This document shows positions 1-7,218 of a stretch of DNA of 8,478 bases, piece after piece. How positions within the stretch are numbered: the first letter of the stretch is position 1; each line of letters begins with the position of its first letter. The notes beneath the pieces were generated by a model. The model was not told the DNA's origin. It searched no databases and saw only the letters and a program-made list of their open reading frames with translations. The stretch is from positions 1 through 8,478 of the forward strand of contig CACXDE010000072.1 in assembly GCA_902766305.1 (NCBI GenBank), in the 5' to 3' direction. Made by a program: the position numbers and the translations under genes. This DNA comes from an uncultured Ruminococcus sp. Lineage in GTDB: Bacteria; Bacillota; Clostridia; Oscillospirales; Acutalibacteraceae.

Positions 1-1100
1 AATTTGCAATTGTTGAAAAGGCTTATGCCGAGGGCTGGGCAAAGGCACAGCCCCCGAAGGTGAGAACAGGAAAGACTGTCGCTGTAATAGGCTCAGGTCC
101 TTCGGGACTTGCTGCCGCAGATCAGCTCAACCGCAGAGGACACAGCGTTACTGTTTTTGAACGATCAGACAGGATAGGCGGACTGCTTATGTACGGTATT
201 CCGAATATGAAGCTCGAAAAGCATATAATAGAGCGCCGTATAAAAATCATGGAAGAAGAGGGTATAACCTTCCGCACGGGCGTTAATGTAGGAAAGGATA
301 TCAGCGCACAGGAAATACTTGACAGCTTTGACAGAGTTATACTTGCCTGCGGCGCAAGCAATCCCCGGGATATCAACGCCCCCGGCAGGGATGCAAACGG
401 TATATATTTCGCCGTAGATTTTTTGAAATCGACAACAAAGGCACTGCTTGATAACGGTCTGACAGAGGGAACATATATATCGGCAAAGGATAAGAATGTA
501 ATAGTTATCGGCGGAGGAGATACGGGTAACGACTGCGTTGGTACTTGTGTGCGTCACGGTGCGAAGAGTATTACCCAGCTCGAAATGATGCCCAGACTTC
601 CCGACACAAGAGCAGAAAATAACCCCTGGCCGCAGTGGCCAAGGGTATGTAAGACAGATTACGGTCAGCAGGAGGCAGCAGCTGTATTCGGCAGCGATCC
701 GAGAGTATATCAGACCACTGTGAAAGAATTTATCAAAAACGAAAACGGTGATCTTACTGCTGCCGTTCTTGTCAGTCTTAAATCTGAAAGAGATGAAAAA
801 ACAGGCAGAATGATGATGAAGCCAGTTGAAGGTACTGAACGTACAGTCGAAGTTGAGCTTGTACTTATTGCAGTGGGTTTTCTCGGCAGTGAAAAATATG
901 TTACTGAGGCTTTCGGAACAGATACAGATGCAAGAACAAATATTGCCTCTGCTCCGGGCAAGCATTGCACAAATGTTGACAAGATATTTACCGCAGGAGA
1001 TGCTCACTCCGGGCAGTCACTTGTCGTAAGAGCAATACGTGACGGAAGGGATTGTGCAAAGGAAGTTGACGAAAGCCTGATGGGTTATACAAATCTTTAA
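1..1100 (+). CDS. gltD: Glutamate synthase (NADPH) small subunit, 5'-truncated by the window edge
   Basis: This flavoprotein passes electrons from NADPH to the large subunit GltB, which makes glutamate from glutamine and 2-oxoglutarate in the cytoplasm. The reading frame is open from base 3, giving 365 visible residues; the N-terminal Fe-S cluster region lies outside the window. Visible motifs, numbered from the first complete codon, are the FAD-binding GSGPSG at 30-35, a second Rossmann motif IGGGDTG at 169-175 for NADPH, the family segment NNPWPQWPRV at about 206-215, and the FAD-contacting TAGD at 330-333. The GTG at base 60 is not the start: coding continues upstream (...EGWAKAQPPKV then RTGK), which is typical inside GltD, and no Shine-Dalgarno site precedes it. 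A strong terminator follows, so this is the last gene of its operon, probably after gltB. I am very sure of the family. Confidence 0.95.
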   Translation, partial: FAIVEKAYAEGWAKAQPPKVRTGKTVAVIGSGPSGLAAADQLNRRGHSVTVFERSDRIGGLLMYGIPNMKLEKHIIERRIKIMEEEGITFRTGVNVGKDISAQEILDSFDRVILACGASNPRDINAPGRDANGIYFAVDFLKSTTKALLDNGLTEGTYISAKDKNVIVIGGGDTGNDCVGTCVRHGAKSITQLEMMPRLPDTRAENNPWPQWPRVCKTDYGQQEAAAVFGSDPRVYQTTVKEFIKNENGDLTAAVLVSLKSERDEKTGRMMMKPVEGTERTVEVELVLIAVGFLGSEKYVTEAFGTDTDARTNIASAPGKHCTNVDKIFTAGDAHSGQSLVVRAIRDGRDCAKEVDESLMGYTNL

Positions 1101-1113
1101 TATTTTGATTCCC

Positions 1114-1146
1114 AGCCTCGCCCACCGGCGAGGCTTTTTCTTTTTT
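1114..1146 (+). terminator. Rho-independent terminator of gltD
   Basis: A perfect 9-bp GC-rich stem (AGCCTCGCC at 1114-1122 with GGCGAGGCT at 1127-1135) encloses a 4-base CACC loop and runs directly into TTTTCTTTTTT. It begins 13 bases after the gltD stop codon. Confidence 0.95.
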
Positions 1147-1344
1147 GTTCAAGCAGATTGTAGGAGGCTTAAAATCGCCGCAAGGCGGTGGATGGGTCAG
1201 AAGAAGGTACTTTTATGATATTTTGGGAACGTTTTTACAATCTATGTTCAAACTCAAACTAAAAACCAAGCACTGTCTGTAGTAAATTGGGTTTTTCCTC
1301 CGCTACTGCCATTTAATAGAAAAGGGTACTGTACCTAAAGGAGA
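1147..1344. other. Gene-free spacer between two converging transcription units
   Basis: No convincing coding sequence is visible on either strand. A 6-bp hairpin with a GNRA-type GCAA loop lies at 1174-1189 (ATCGCC with GGCGGT). It sits between complementary 8-mers AGATTGTA (1155-1162) and TACAATCT (1236-1243). AAAAACC at 1261-1267 can pair with GGTTTTT at 1290-1296. I recognise no RNA family or mobile element here. Confidence 0.4.
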
Positions 1345-1384
1345 CGATAAAACGACCGCACCTTTCGTTCTGATCGGTACGGTC
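1345..1384 (-). terminator. Terminator of the minus-strand operon
   Basis: Read on the minus strand, GACCGTACC (1384-1376) pairs with GGTGCGGTC (1362-1354) as a 9-bp stem with one G-U pair, followed by GTTTTAT. On the plus strand the same bases contain a C-A mismatch, so the structure fits minus-strand transcription better. It starts 4 bases past the stop codon of the 208-residue protein. Confidence 0.8.
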
Positions 1385-1388
1385 TGTT

Positions 1389-2015
1389 TTATTTGATTAA
1401 ATATAATATTAAAGCAGATGCAAGCTCCAACACGCCCAAAACGATCAATACAACAATTACAGCTTTAAGAAAAGCAAGCCGGCTCTTGTTTCTTTTTTCG
1501 GCAGTCGATCCCTGAGGAAGTATCGGAGTACGTTTTGTTATGGAAATATCGCCTTCAATATCACTGCTGACCTTGTTCATGTCATTTTCCCGAACCGGCT
1601 TTGCACTGATTCCAAAATGTCCGCTTATGAATTTTACGGCTTCATCTTTTATATATGTGCATTCTTCCGGTGAATCCGGAAGAAGAAGGATCATCTGTTT
1701 TCCGCTTATAAGACAGCTGACTGAGTGTGCGTTTTCGGATATCGTCTTTCTGACGATTTTTTTATTCTGACCGGACGGACTAAGTATCCTTGACAATATT
1801 TTATCAGCACTGGAGGCTGAACCGCTGATGTCTCCGGTGATAATTACAAGCTGGCAGCGTTTCAATGCTCTGAGAAGCTGGGCAGCAAATTCATCAGGCT
1901 CCAATACAGATACTGCTTCCGAAAGTTCGGAATTTAACGGCATCAACAGATTTTCTGCTTCCTGCTGCATGGCTGCCGTTTTCTTGGAACGGTAAAAAAT
2001 AATTTCAAAATTCAT
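1389..2015 (-). CDS. Tail-anchored membrane protein with a possible degenerate MoaB/CinA-like domain
   Basis: I do not recognise a named family. The protein has 208 residues. A soluble part (about 1-140) is followed by a polar linker, a basic patch (172-179) and one hydrophobic helix (about 182-207) that ends at the C-terminus. The basic patch next to the helix suggests the N-terminal part stays in the cytoplasm. The soluble part contains LVIITGDISG at 56-65 and MILLLPDSPEE at 108-118. These resemble the TTGG and LPGxPxE segments of molybdopterin-binding domains (MoaB, N-terminal CinA), but the usual catalytic acidic pattern is not clearly kept. ATG is preceded by GGAG (2022-2025) at 6 bases. 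It lies 58 bases downstream of the sortase gene and is probably co-transcribed with it. The fold match is only inferred. Confidence 0.85.
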   Translation of the reverse strand: MNFEIIFYRSKKTAAMQQEAENLLMPLNSELSEAVSVLEPDEFAAQLLRALKRCQLVIITGDISGSASSADKILSRILSPSGQNKKIVRKTISENAHSVSCLISGKQMILLLPDSPEECTYIKDEAVKFISGHFGISAKPVRENDMNKVSSDIEGDISITKRTPILPQGSTAEKRNKSRLAFLKAVIVVLIVLGVLELASALILYLIK

Positions 2016-2038
2016 TTCATACTCCGTTTACAAATAAC

Positions 2039-2065
2039 GGGGAGCTAAGCCGGACTTAACTCCCC
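2039..2065 (-). terminator. Hairpin between the sortase and the 208-residue gene, possible partial terminator
   Basis: GGGGAG (2039-2044) pairs with CTCCCC (2060-2065), and after one mismatch TAAG (2046-2049) pairs with CTTA (2055-2058) around a 5-base loop. It begins 8 bases after the sortase stop codon. The minus-strand tail (GTTATTTG) is a poor U-tract, so partial termination or protection of the upstream mRNA is more likely than a full stop. Confidence 0.45.
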
Positions 2066-2073
2066 ATCTTTTA

Positions 2074-4677
2074 TTATTCTGGTTCTACGCTTGTTGTTTC
2101 TGATTCTTCAGGAACAGACGATTCAGGTTCTGACTGAATAGGTTCGGGTTCAGAAGATTCGACCGGCGACGGCTCAACAGGTGACGATTCAACAGTCGAT
2201 GTCTGTGACTGCTGTGAATTTTCTGCGTCTATCTGTGCAGCTGTCTTTATGCCTCTGAGTCTGTTCTGGAACTCCGCAGCATATGCGTTGACATCATCAG
2301 TTGATGTTGCGCCGTTAACAAGGCTTATATATCTGTTCTGTAATGTAACGATCTCCTGCTGCTGTGCATACTTATAATTTCCAAGAGATACGCCGTTCTT
2401 TATGTTTGAAACAGCCTTTGACTTTGCTTCGCTGAGAGCTTTAGCCTGTGCCTGGGATGATTCCTGAGCCTTACGGCTTTCTTCAGCCTTTCTTGAAGCC
2501 TCATCCTTTGACATCTGATCCTTTATAGACTGCTCTCTCTTCTTTGAGGCTTCAAGCTCAGAGGATTCCTCCTTCTTGATTTCCTCATCGGTCTTAACCT
2601 TTTCAAGAGCCTTGATAGCATCATTCTTAATCTTTTCTATCTCGTCAATACTCTGAGCATTATCAATAGATTCAAAATAATCCTCTATCGCAGATTCTAC
2701 TATAAGTCTCTGGGTAGTACGATAAGTCTTTCCGTCTACAGAATTTTGTATAGCTTCCTTTGCCGCCGTTCTCTTTTCGTTGAGTTCAGCTTCCACAGCC
2801 TGTTTGCTGCTTTCTTCGATTTCTGCATTCTTAGCTTCTATCGTCTTTATCTTACGTATATCATCTACTGCTGTATTGAATATCTCGTTTATCTCTGTAC
2901 GGCTTCTTGCGTTGTTGATCATTTTCTTATAATCTTCAAGCAGCTTATCAACCTGTTTCTGTTCAGCTTCTTCATAGTGGTTCTGCTTGATGAAGTTTTC
3001 AAGCTCCTTGATGGCATTATTCTTGCCTTCCTTAAGCTCCTCGAAGAGCTTTTCATCGTCCTTTTCTGACCAGTCGGTTCTCTTGCCGTCATACCATGTA
3101 ATCTTCTTTTTATTGAATGCTTCCTGGAATGTAGTTACATCCGGCTTCTGTCCGCCGTATGTGCTGTACCAGATATCGGGATAAAGTGTATCGGGATTTT
3201 CCTTTGCCGAAGAGGAGTTAACGCTTGCGTCCTCGCCGTCACGTACCTTTCTTGCTATAACGACAAAACGGAACTGAGAAAAGTCATAGGTACAGGTGGA
3301 CAGTGTTACAAGTGTATCGTTCTCATTTGCTGTGACCGGAGTATCTATGATCGAACGCTCACGGATCTGATATATGAAATTCAGGAAATCATAATCATTT
3401 TCAAAGTCTCCTCTGAGGTAGTTGAAAAATTCTCCCTGACTTTCAAGAGTGTTTGTTTTCATGATAGAGATGATCTTCCACTGGCTCTTTTCATATATCG
3501 TATTGAATGTGAATACCGGATTCTTTTTGTAGAAGCTCAGATCTTCAAAATATTTTAAAGTACCGAACATTCTGCCGTCTCTCATATTATGACCGTGAAG
3601 TATGAGATTCTGAGAATCAAGCTTGCTTCTGTAGTCAAGGAATACTGTTCCATAGGTATCATAGTTCTTATAGAAGTCCTTGTACAGATAATACTCGTGA
3701 TCCTCGCCCTCCGGCGGCTGACAAACCACATAATCTATCTTAGTGTTAGGAACCTTGATCCATCCTATAGTGTCATCATTCTCTTTTACGAGCTTGCTGA
3801 AATCAACAAGAGTACCCTGAGAACCGTCTATAGGCTTTTTAGTAATAGTCTTACCTGTTTCCGGATCAATTTCCGGTTCATTTACCACAAGCATATTCCT
3901 TATCTGTTCGTTCTGACTGTCGTTTACGGCAGGTCTTATTACAATCAGATTTATAAGCATAACAGACGATACGATAAACGTGCATATCGCCAGCATAAGA
4001 ACAACTTTTCTGATAACGTCAAACGGTGCATCGCCTTTGCAGGGTATGAACCTTGTCCACAGCTTTGGCTTTGACTTCGGTTTGAGAAGGCTCTTGCACA
4101 CGCTGTACAGGATTGTGTTGAAATCCTCTCCGGCTGTTCTTTCTTCCGGCAGAAATACAACAAGTATCTGGTTGTATACCGTTGTATAAGCAGTTATAAG
4201 CTTTTCTTCCTTTTTGCCGCCGTCTTCCTGCTGTTCTGATTCGGATCTTCTGGGCTGACCGAGTATAACAACATTATCATCATTTTTTTCTTCACTCTCT
4301 TCCACCTTGAGAGTAGGCATAACCGGTGTGATCTTGTCATTTCTGTGCTTTTCATCTATCAGGGAATCAAGATCCAGAACAGGCGCTTCTATCTTTTTTA
4401 TTTTCCCTTCAACACCAAGCTCACGGAAGCCTTCTATCGCCTTCTCCTGATCGTGTTTTCTGAACGCATCTGCAACAGCTATCAGATGTATTTTTTCGTC
4501 TCCAGCGGAACTTTCTTCAAGCGCATCCGTAAAGCTTTCCTGTGTGAGGTTGATTTCTGTTTTGTAGATGATATTGATATCAACATCGCCAAGCAGTTTT
4601 ACGGTATCCTCAAAATCCATTTCTGAGGTCTTAGCAAAAGATTTTCCGTTTCGTGGAAAGTACAATTCGGAATTCAT
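2074..4677 (-). CDS. Class B sortase with cytoplasmic N-terminal region and long repeat-bearing C-terminus
   Basis: Sortases are membrane-anchored cysteine transpeptidases that attach surface proteins to the cell wall or to pilin subunits. This one has 867 residues, several times the usual class B length of roughly 220-260. In order: an acidic soluble region (1-220), one transmembrane helix (about 225-247), the sortase domain (about 284-477), a linker with NPDTLYPDIWYSTYGG (494-509), three 63-residue repeats (553-815) and a Ser/Pro/Glu-rich tail (about 820-867). The class B motifs are intact: LHGHNM with catalytic His363, TLSTC with Cys462 and FRFVV with Arg470. The topology is therefore N-inside with the catalytic domain outside. 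I chose ATG at 4677 over the in-frame GTG at 4686 because that GTG overlaps the Shine-Dalgarno AGGAG. No LPxTG-like signal is seen in the tail, and no substrate gene is in view. The specific substrate is unknown. Confidence 0.93.
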   Translation of the reverse strand: MNSELYFPRNGKSFAKTSEMDFEDTVKLLGDVDINIIYKTEINLTQESFTDALEESSAGDEKIHLIAVADAFRKHDQEKAIEGFRELGVEGKIKKIEAPVLDLDSLIDEKHRNDKITPVMPTLKVEESEEKNDDNVVILGQPRRSESEQQEDGGKKEEKLITAYTTVYNQILVVFLPEERTAGEDFNTILYSVCKSLLKPKSKPKLWTRFIPCKGDAPFDVIRKVVLMLAICTFIVSSVMLINLIVIRPAVNDSQNEQIRNMLVVNEPEIDPETGKTITKKPIDGSQGTLVDFSKLVKENDDTIGWIKVPNTKIDYVVCQPPEGEDHEYYLYKDFYKNYDTYGTVFLDYRSKLDSQNLILHGHNMRDGRMFGTLKYFEDLSFYKKNPVFTFNTIYEKSQWKIISIMKTNTLESQGEFFNYLRGDFENDYDFLNFIYQIRERSIIDTPVTANENDTLVTLSTCTYDFSQFRFVVIARKVRDGEDASVNSSSAKENPDTLYPDIWYSTYGGQKPDVTTFQEAFNKKKITWYDGKRTDWSEKDDEKLFEELKEGKNNAIKELENFIKQNHYEEAEQKQVDKLLEDYKKMINNARSRTEINEIFNTAVDDIRKIKTIEAKNAEIEESSKQAVEAELNEKRTAAKEAIQNSVDGKTYRTTQRLIVESAIEDYFESIDNAQSIDEIEKIKNDAIKALEKVKTDEEIKKEESSELEASKKREQSIKDQMSKDEASRKAEESRKAQESSQAQAKALSEAKSKAVSNIKNGVSLGNYKYAQQQEIVTLQNRYISLVNGATSTDDVNAYAAEFQNRLRGIKTAAQIDAENSQQSQTSTVESSPVEPSPVESSEPEPIQSEPESSVPEESETTSVEPE
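2233..3021 (-). repeat. Three degenerate 63-residue protein repeats in the sortase C-terminus
   Basis: The units lie at 2833-3021, 2581-2769 and 2233-2421 (protein residues 553-615, 637-699 and 753-815). They align without gaps over 63 residues. Eight positions are identical in all three: A3, N9, Y16, Y31, A38, S40, K59 and T60. Hydrophobic spacing suggests helices, possibly a three-helix module like FIVAR-type cell-wall repeats. Glu/Lys-rich, Ser-rich and Ala-rich helical linkers separate them. The DNA itself is not noticeably repetitive, so the duplication is old. Confidence 0.7.
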
Positions 4678-4685
4678 GCTTATCA

Positions 4686-4690
4686 CTCCT
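4686..4690 (-). promoter_or_regulatory. Ribosome binding site fixing the sortase start
   Basis: AGGAG on the minus strand lies 8 bases before ATG at 4677-4675. The alternative GTG start overlaps this site and is thereby excluded. Confidence 0.85.
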
Positions 4691-4742
4691 GTATTATTTA
4701 AAGATTTTACCGGTCATCCTTCAATTATGAAATACCATTCAG

Positions 4743-5912
4743 TTATGTGATCTCTGTTATTTTAACATTTTCAACGGCTTCTTTTATTAATTCTTCCTGA
4801 TCTATTTTATTTTGTTCTGATACAACGTTTTTCAATACCGGTCTTGTTCTGGGGTGTTTAGGTGTAAATACCGTACAGCAGTCCTCATAGGGCTGTATGG
4901 ATATATCGAACGTATCTATCTTTCTTGATATTCCTATTATCTCCTCTTTATCCATTCCTATAAGAGGTCTGAATACCGGGATATCACACACCGCATCAGT
5001 GCAGGCTATAGCGCCTATCGTCTGGCTTGCTACCTGACCAAGGCTTTCACCTGTTATAAGCGCCTGACAACCGTTAGCAAGGGCAATACGCTGTGCTATT
5101 TCCATCATGAATCTTCTCATGATAATGGTGAAGTATTCCTCGTGGCATTTATCACGTATCTCTTCCTGAAGCTTAGTGAACGGAACAGTATACATTGTCA
5201 TTCTTCCGCTGTAGGCAGAAACCTTTTCAAGCAGCTGCCTTACCTTTTCCTCCGCTCTTTCGCTTGTATACGGCGGACTTGCAAAATGCACTGCTGTCAG
5301 TTCTATACCTCTTTTTGCCATCATATAAGCAGCTACCGGACTGTCTATTCCTCCGGATATCAATATGGCTGCTTTGCCGCCTGTTCCTACAGGTATGCCT
5401 CCGGCACCCTTGATTGATCCCGCGTGTATATATGCACAGTCATCCCTGATTTCAACCGTCACTACTACTTCCGGATTATGCACATCTACAGCTACATCAG
5501 GATACCTGTCTGCAAGGCATCCTCCGACCTCCATTGATATCTGGGGAGATGTCAGCGGAAACTTTTTATCCGACCGCTTAGCCTCTACCTTGAAGCTGTT
5601 TACTTGTGCAAACGTATCCTCAAGATAATCGCAGGCTGTCTGCTTGATACTCTCGATATCCTTCGGGGCGACAACCGCTCTCGAAAAAGCGGCAATACCG
5701 AAAATTCTGGATATGCACTCCGCCGTCTCGTCCATGTCGATATCATCAAACACCGGAGTGACCGTTATGATCGACTGAGAATTTTTAACCTTGAATGCCC
5801 CTATCTTATGAAGACGGTGCTTGATATTCTTTATTAGCTTATCTTCAAAGTTTTTGCGGTTAAGACCCTTCAGCACGATCTCACCAAGCTTGATAATAAT
5901 TACTTCCTTCAT
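4743..5912 (-). CDS. thiI: tRNA sulfurtransferase ThiI (4-thiouridine synthase), short form without rhodanese domain
   Basis: ThiI adenylates uridine 8 of tRNA and replaces its oxygen with sulfur to give 4-thiouridine; in some organisms it also supplies sulfur for thiamine thiazole. The protein has 389 residues: an N-terminal ferredoxin-like part, a THUMP domain (about 60-165), and a PP-loop ATPase domain with SGGIDS at 186-191 for ATP binding. PYEDCCTVF at 341-349 holds Cys345/Cys346, one of which probably corresponds to the conserved catalytic cysteine of the synthetase domain. The rhodanese domain of the E. coli protein is absent, as is usual in Firmicutes. Such short forms depend on a dedicated cysteine desulfurase, and one is encoded 75 bases upstream on the same strand. 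The start is ATG with AAGGTG close upstream. Identification is firm; which sulfur product matters here is not shown. Confidence 0.96.
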   Translation of the reverse strand: MKEVIIIKLGEIVLKGLNRKNFEDKLIKNIKHRLHKIGAFKVKNSQSIITVTPVFDDIDMDETAECISRIFGIAAFSRAVVAPKDIESIKQTACDYLEDTFAQVNSFKVEAKRSDKKFPLTSPQISMEVGGCLADRYPDVAVDVHNPEVVVTVEIRDDCAYIHAGSIKGAGGIPVGTGGKAAILISGGIDSPVAAYMMAKRGIELTAVHFASPPYTSERAEEKVRQLLEKVSAYSGRMTMYTVPFTKLQEEIRDKCHEEYFTIIMRRFMMEIAQRIALANGCQALITGESLGQVASQTIGAIACTDAVCDIPVFRPLIGMDKEEIIGISRKIDTFDISIQPYEDCCTVFTPKHPRTRPVLKNVVSEQNKIDQEELIKEAVENVKITEIT

Positions 5913-5987
5913 CGTTTCACCTTTTTGCAGCGTAATTACTTTTCTGAAAAAATATCAAATTATCCACTGTTCATTGTATCACACTTA

Positions 5988-7115
5988 TCAGCTTCTTGCA
6001 AGGGTTGAAACAGCAATTTTAAGATTGTTAACAATAATATTTGCTTCATCAGTACAGTTTTCGTCAGAAAAGCTTATTCTGAGCGCCGAATCAGCCCTCT
6101 TAGCATCATATTGCATAGCTTCAAGCACATGGCTTTTGTGTCCCTTAGCGCAGGCAGAGCCTGATGATACAAAAATATTGCGCTTCTCCAAAAAATGCAG
6201 CAGTGTTTCGGAGCGGAAACCGGGCAGAGAAAAGTTTATTATATAGGGCAGACAGTTCTCGTCTGAGTTGAAAACTATTCCGTCAATCTCGCTGAGCTTT
6301 TTTCTGAAAACTGTATTAAGTGCTTTGACCCTTGCGTTGGTTTCCATGTCATATACCTCAGCTGCCTTTCCCATTGCACATATCAGGGGTGCTGCCTCTG
6401 TTCCCGGACGTATTTTTCCTTCCTGCATACCGCCGTGGTGCAGCGGCAGTATCCGTACACCTTTTCGTACATACAGAGCACCTACACCCTTTGGCGCATG
6501 TATCTTGTGTCCGCTTATGCTGAGAAGGTCTATACCGTACTTTTTGGGTGTAAGCGGCATTTTAAGATATCCCTGCACAAAATCTGTATGAAAGAGTGCC
6601 GGAGAAGAGGCTGACGTTATAATTCTCTTTATTCCGCTGAGCGGCTGTATTGAGCCTAATTCGTTGTTGACAGTCATAATGCTTACAAGAATTGTATCCT
6701 TTGTGACCGCCTTTTTTATATCCTCAGTGCGGACGCATCCGCTGCTGTCCGGCTGAAGATACACCACATCAAAGCCCTGCTTCTCAAGCTGCTGCATTGA
6801 TTCATACACAGAGGAATGCTCTATGGCTGTAGTGACTATTCTGTTCCCCCGTCTTTTAAGTGCGCCGACAGCACCGAAAACAGCCGTATTGTTGGATTCA
6901 GTTCCGCCGGATGTGAAATATATCTCCTCCGGCGCTGCTTTGAGAGAATCAGCAATTATCTTCCTTGAAGCTGTTATTTCATGCTCGGCTTCAAGTCCTT
7001 TGGAGTGAAGTGAGGAAGGATTGCCCCAGACCTCTGTCATTATCCTGTATGCCTCATCTGCCGAAGCTCTGCACACCTTTGTAGTTGCACTGTTGTCAAG
7101 ATATATTTCTTTCAA
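5988..7115 (-). CDS. Cysteine desulfurase of the NifS/IscS class, ThiI-linked (NifZ-like)
   Basis: This PLP enzyme takes sulfur from cysteine, giving alanine and an enzyme-bound persulfide. The protein has 375 residues. It begins KEIYLDNSATT, as family members do. Key residues are His100 (IEHSS), Asp178 and Gln181 (HTDFVQ), the PLP lysine Lys204 (SGHK) and the active-site Cys322 (SSGSACAKG). The start is TTG at 7115-7113, with GGAGG (7125-7129) 9 bases upstream. The frame stays open much further upstream, but that part reads antisense through spoVAC and has no family similarity. It lies directly upstream of thiI, as nifZ does in Bacillus, so its main acceptor is probably ThiI. No iscU or other Fe-S scaffold gene is nearby. 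A general IscS role cannot be excluded. Confidence 0.93.
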   Translation of the reverse strand: MKEIYLDNSATTKVCRASADEAYRIMTEVWGNPSSLHSKGLEAEHEITASRKIIADSLKAAPEEIYFTSGGTESNNTAVFGAVGALKRRGNRIVTTAIEHSSVYESMQQLEKQGFDVVYLQPDSSGCVRTEDIKKAVTKDTILVSIMTVNNELGSIQPLSGIKRIITSASSPALFHTDFVQGYLKMPLTPKKYGIDLLSISGHKIHAPKGVGALYVRKGVRILPLHHGGMQEGKIRPGTEAAPLICAMGKAAEVYDMETNARVKALNTVFRKKLSEIDGIVFNSDENCLPYIINFSLPGFRSETLLHFLEKRNIFVSSGSACAKGHKSHVLEAMQYDAKRADSALRISFSDENCTDEANIIVNNLKIAVSTLARS

Positions 7116-7124
7116 TTTAAAAAA

Positions 7125-7129
7125 CCTCC
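7125..7129 (-). promoter_or_regulatory. Ribosome binding site fixing the TTG start of the cysteine desulfurase
   Basis: GGAGG on the minus strand is followed after 9 bases by TTG (7115-7113). No ATG or GTG lies at a suitable distance in frame, and the protein N-terminus matches the family exactly from this codon. Confidence 0.85.
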
Positions 7130-7158
7130 GTTGTCTGATTTGAATGATAATCGCCTGT

Positions 7159-7187
7159 ACATAATTTTTCGTCTGGTGCAGATAATA
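7159..7187 (+). promoter_or_regulatory. Possible sporulation-type (sigma G/F-like) promoter of spoVAC
   Basis: ACATA (7159-7163) and GATAATA (7181-7187) are 17 bases apart. Each differs by one base from the sigma-G patterns GHATR and CATNHTA. A TATAAT also lies at 7192-7197 but has no matching -35 box. The gene's expected forespore expression favours the first reading; sequence evidence alone is weak. Confidence 0.3.
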
Positions 7188-7202
7188 CTGATATAATACA
7201 TG

Positions 7203-7209
7203 AAAGGTG
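7203..7209 (+). promoter_or_regulatory. Ribosome binding site of spoVAC
   Basis: AAAGGTG precedes ATG at 7219 by 9 bases. The in-frame GTG at 7207 overlaps this site and is not used as the start. Confidence 0.7.
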
Positions 7210-7218
7210 CAGATATAT

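Noticed and set aside
165..1007. A 280-codon open frame on the minus strand inside gltD
   Set aside because: It lies antisense to a highly conserved gene, its product is Cys- and Tyr-rich with no recognisable domain, and it has no convincing ribosome binding site.
1325..1335. GGTAC-T-GTACC inverted repeat as an operator
   Set aside because: It lies in a convergent intergenic region with no promoter nearby, and so short a palindrome is expected by chance.
3589..4074. A 161-codon plus-strand open frame inside the sortase gene
   Set aside because: It is antisense to the N-terminal and catalytic parts of the sortase and looks like a frame shadow with low-complexity hydrophobic content.
4678..4742. 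A TTGAAG-N17-TTAAAT promoter just before the sortase gene
   Set aside because: The -10 box is poor and the transcript would begin almost at the ribosome binding site, so read-through from thiI is simpler.
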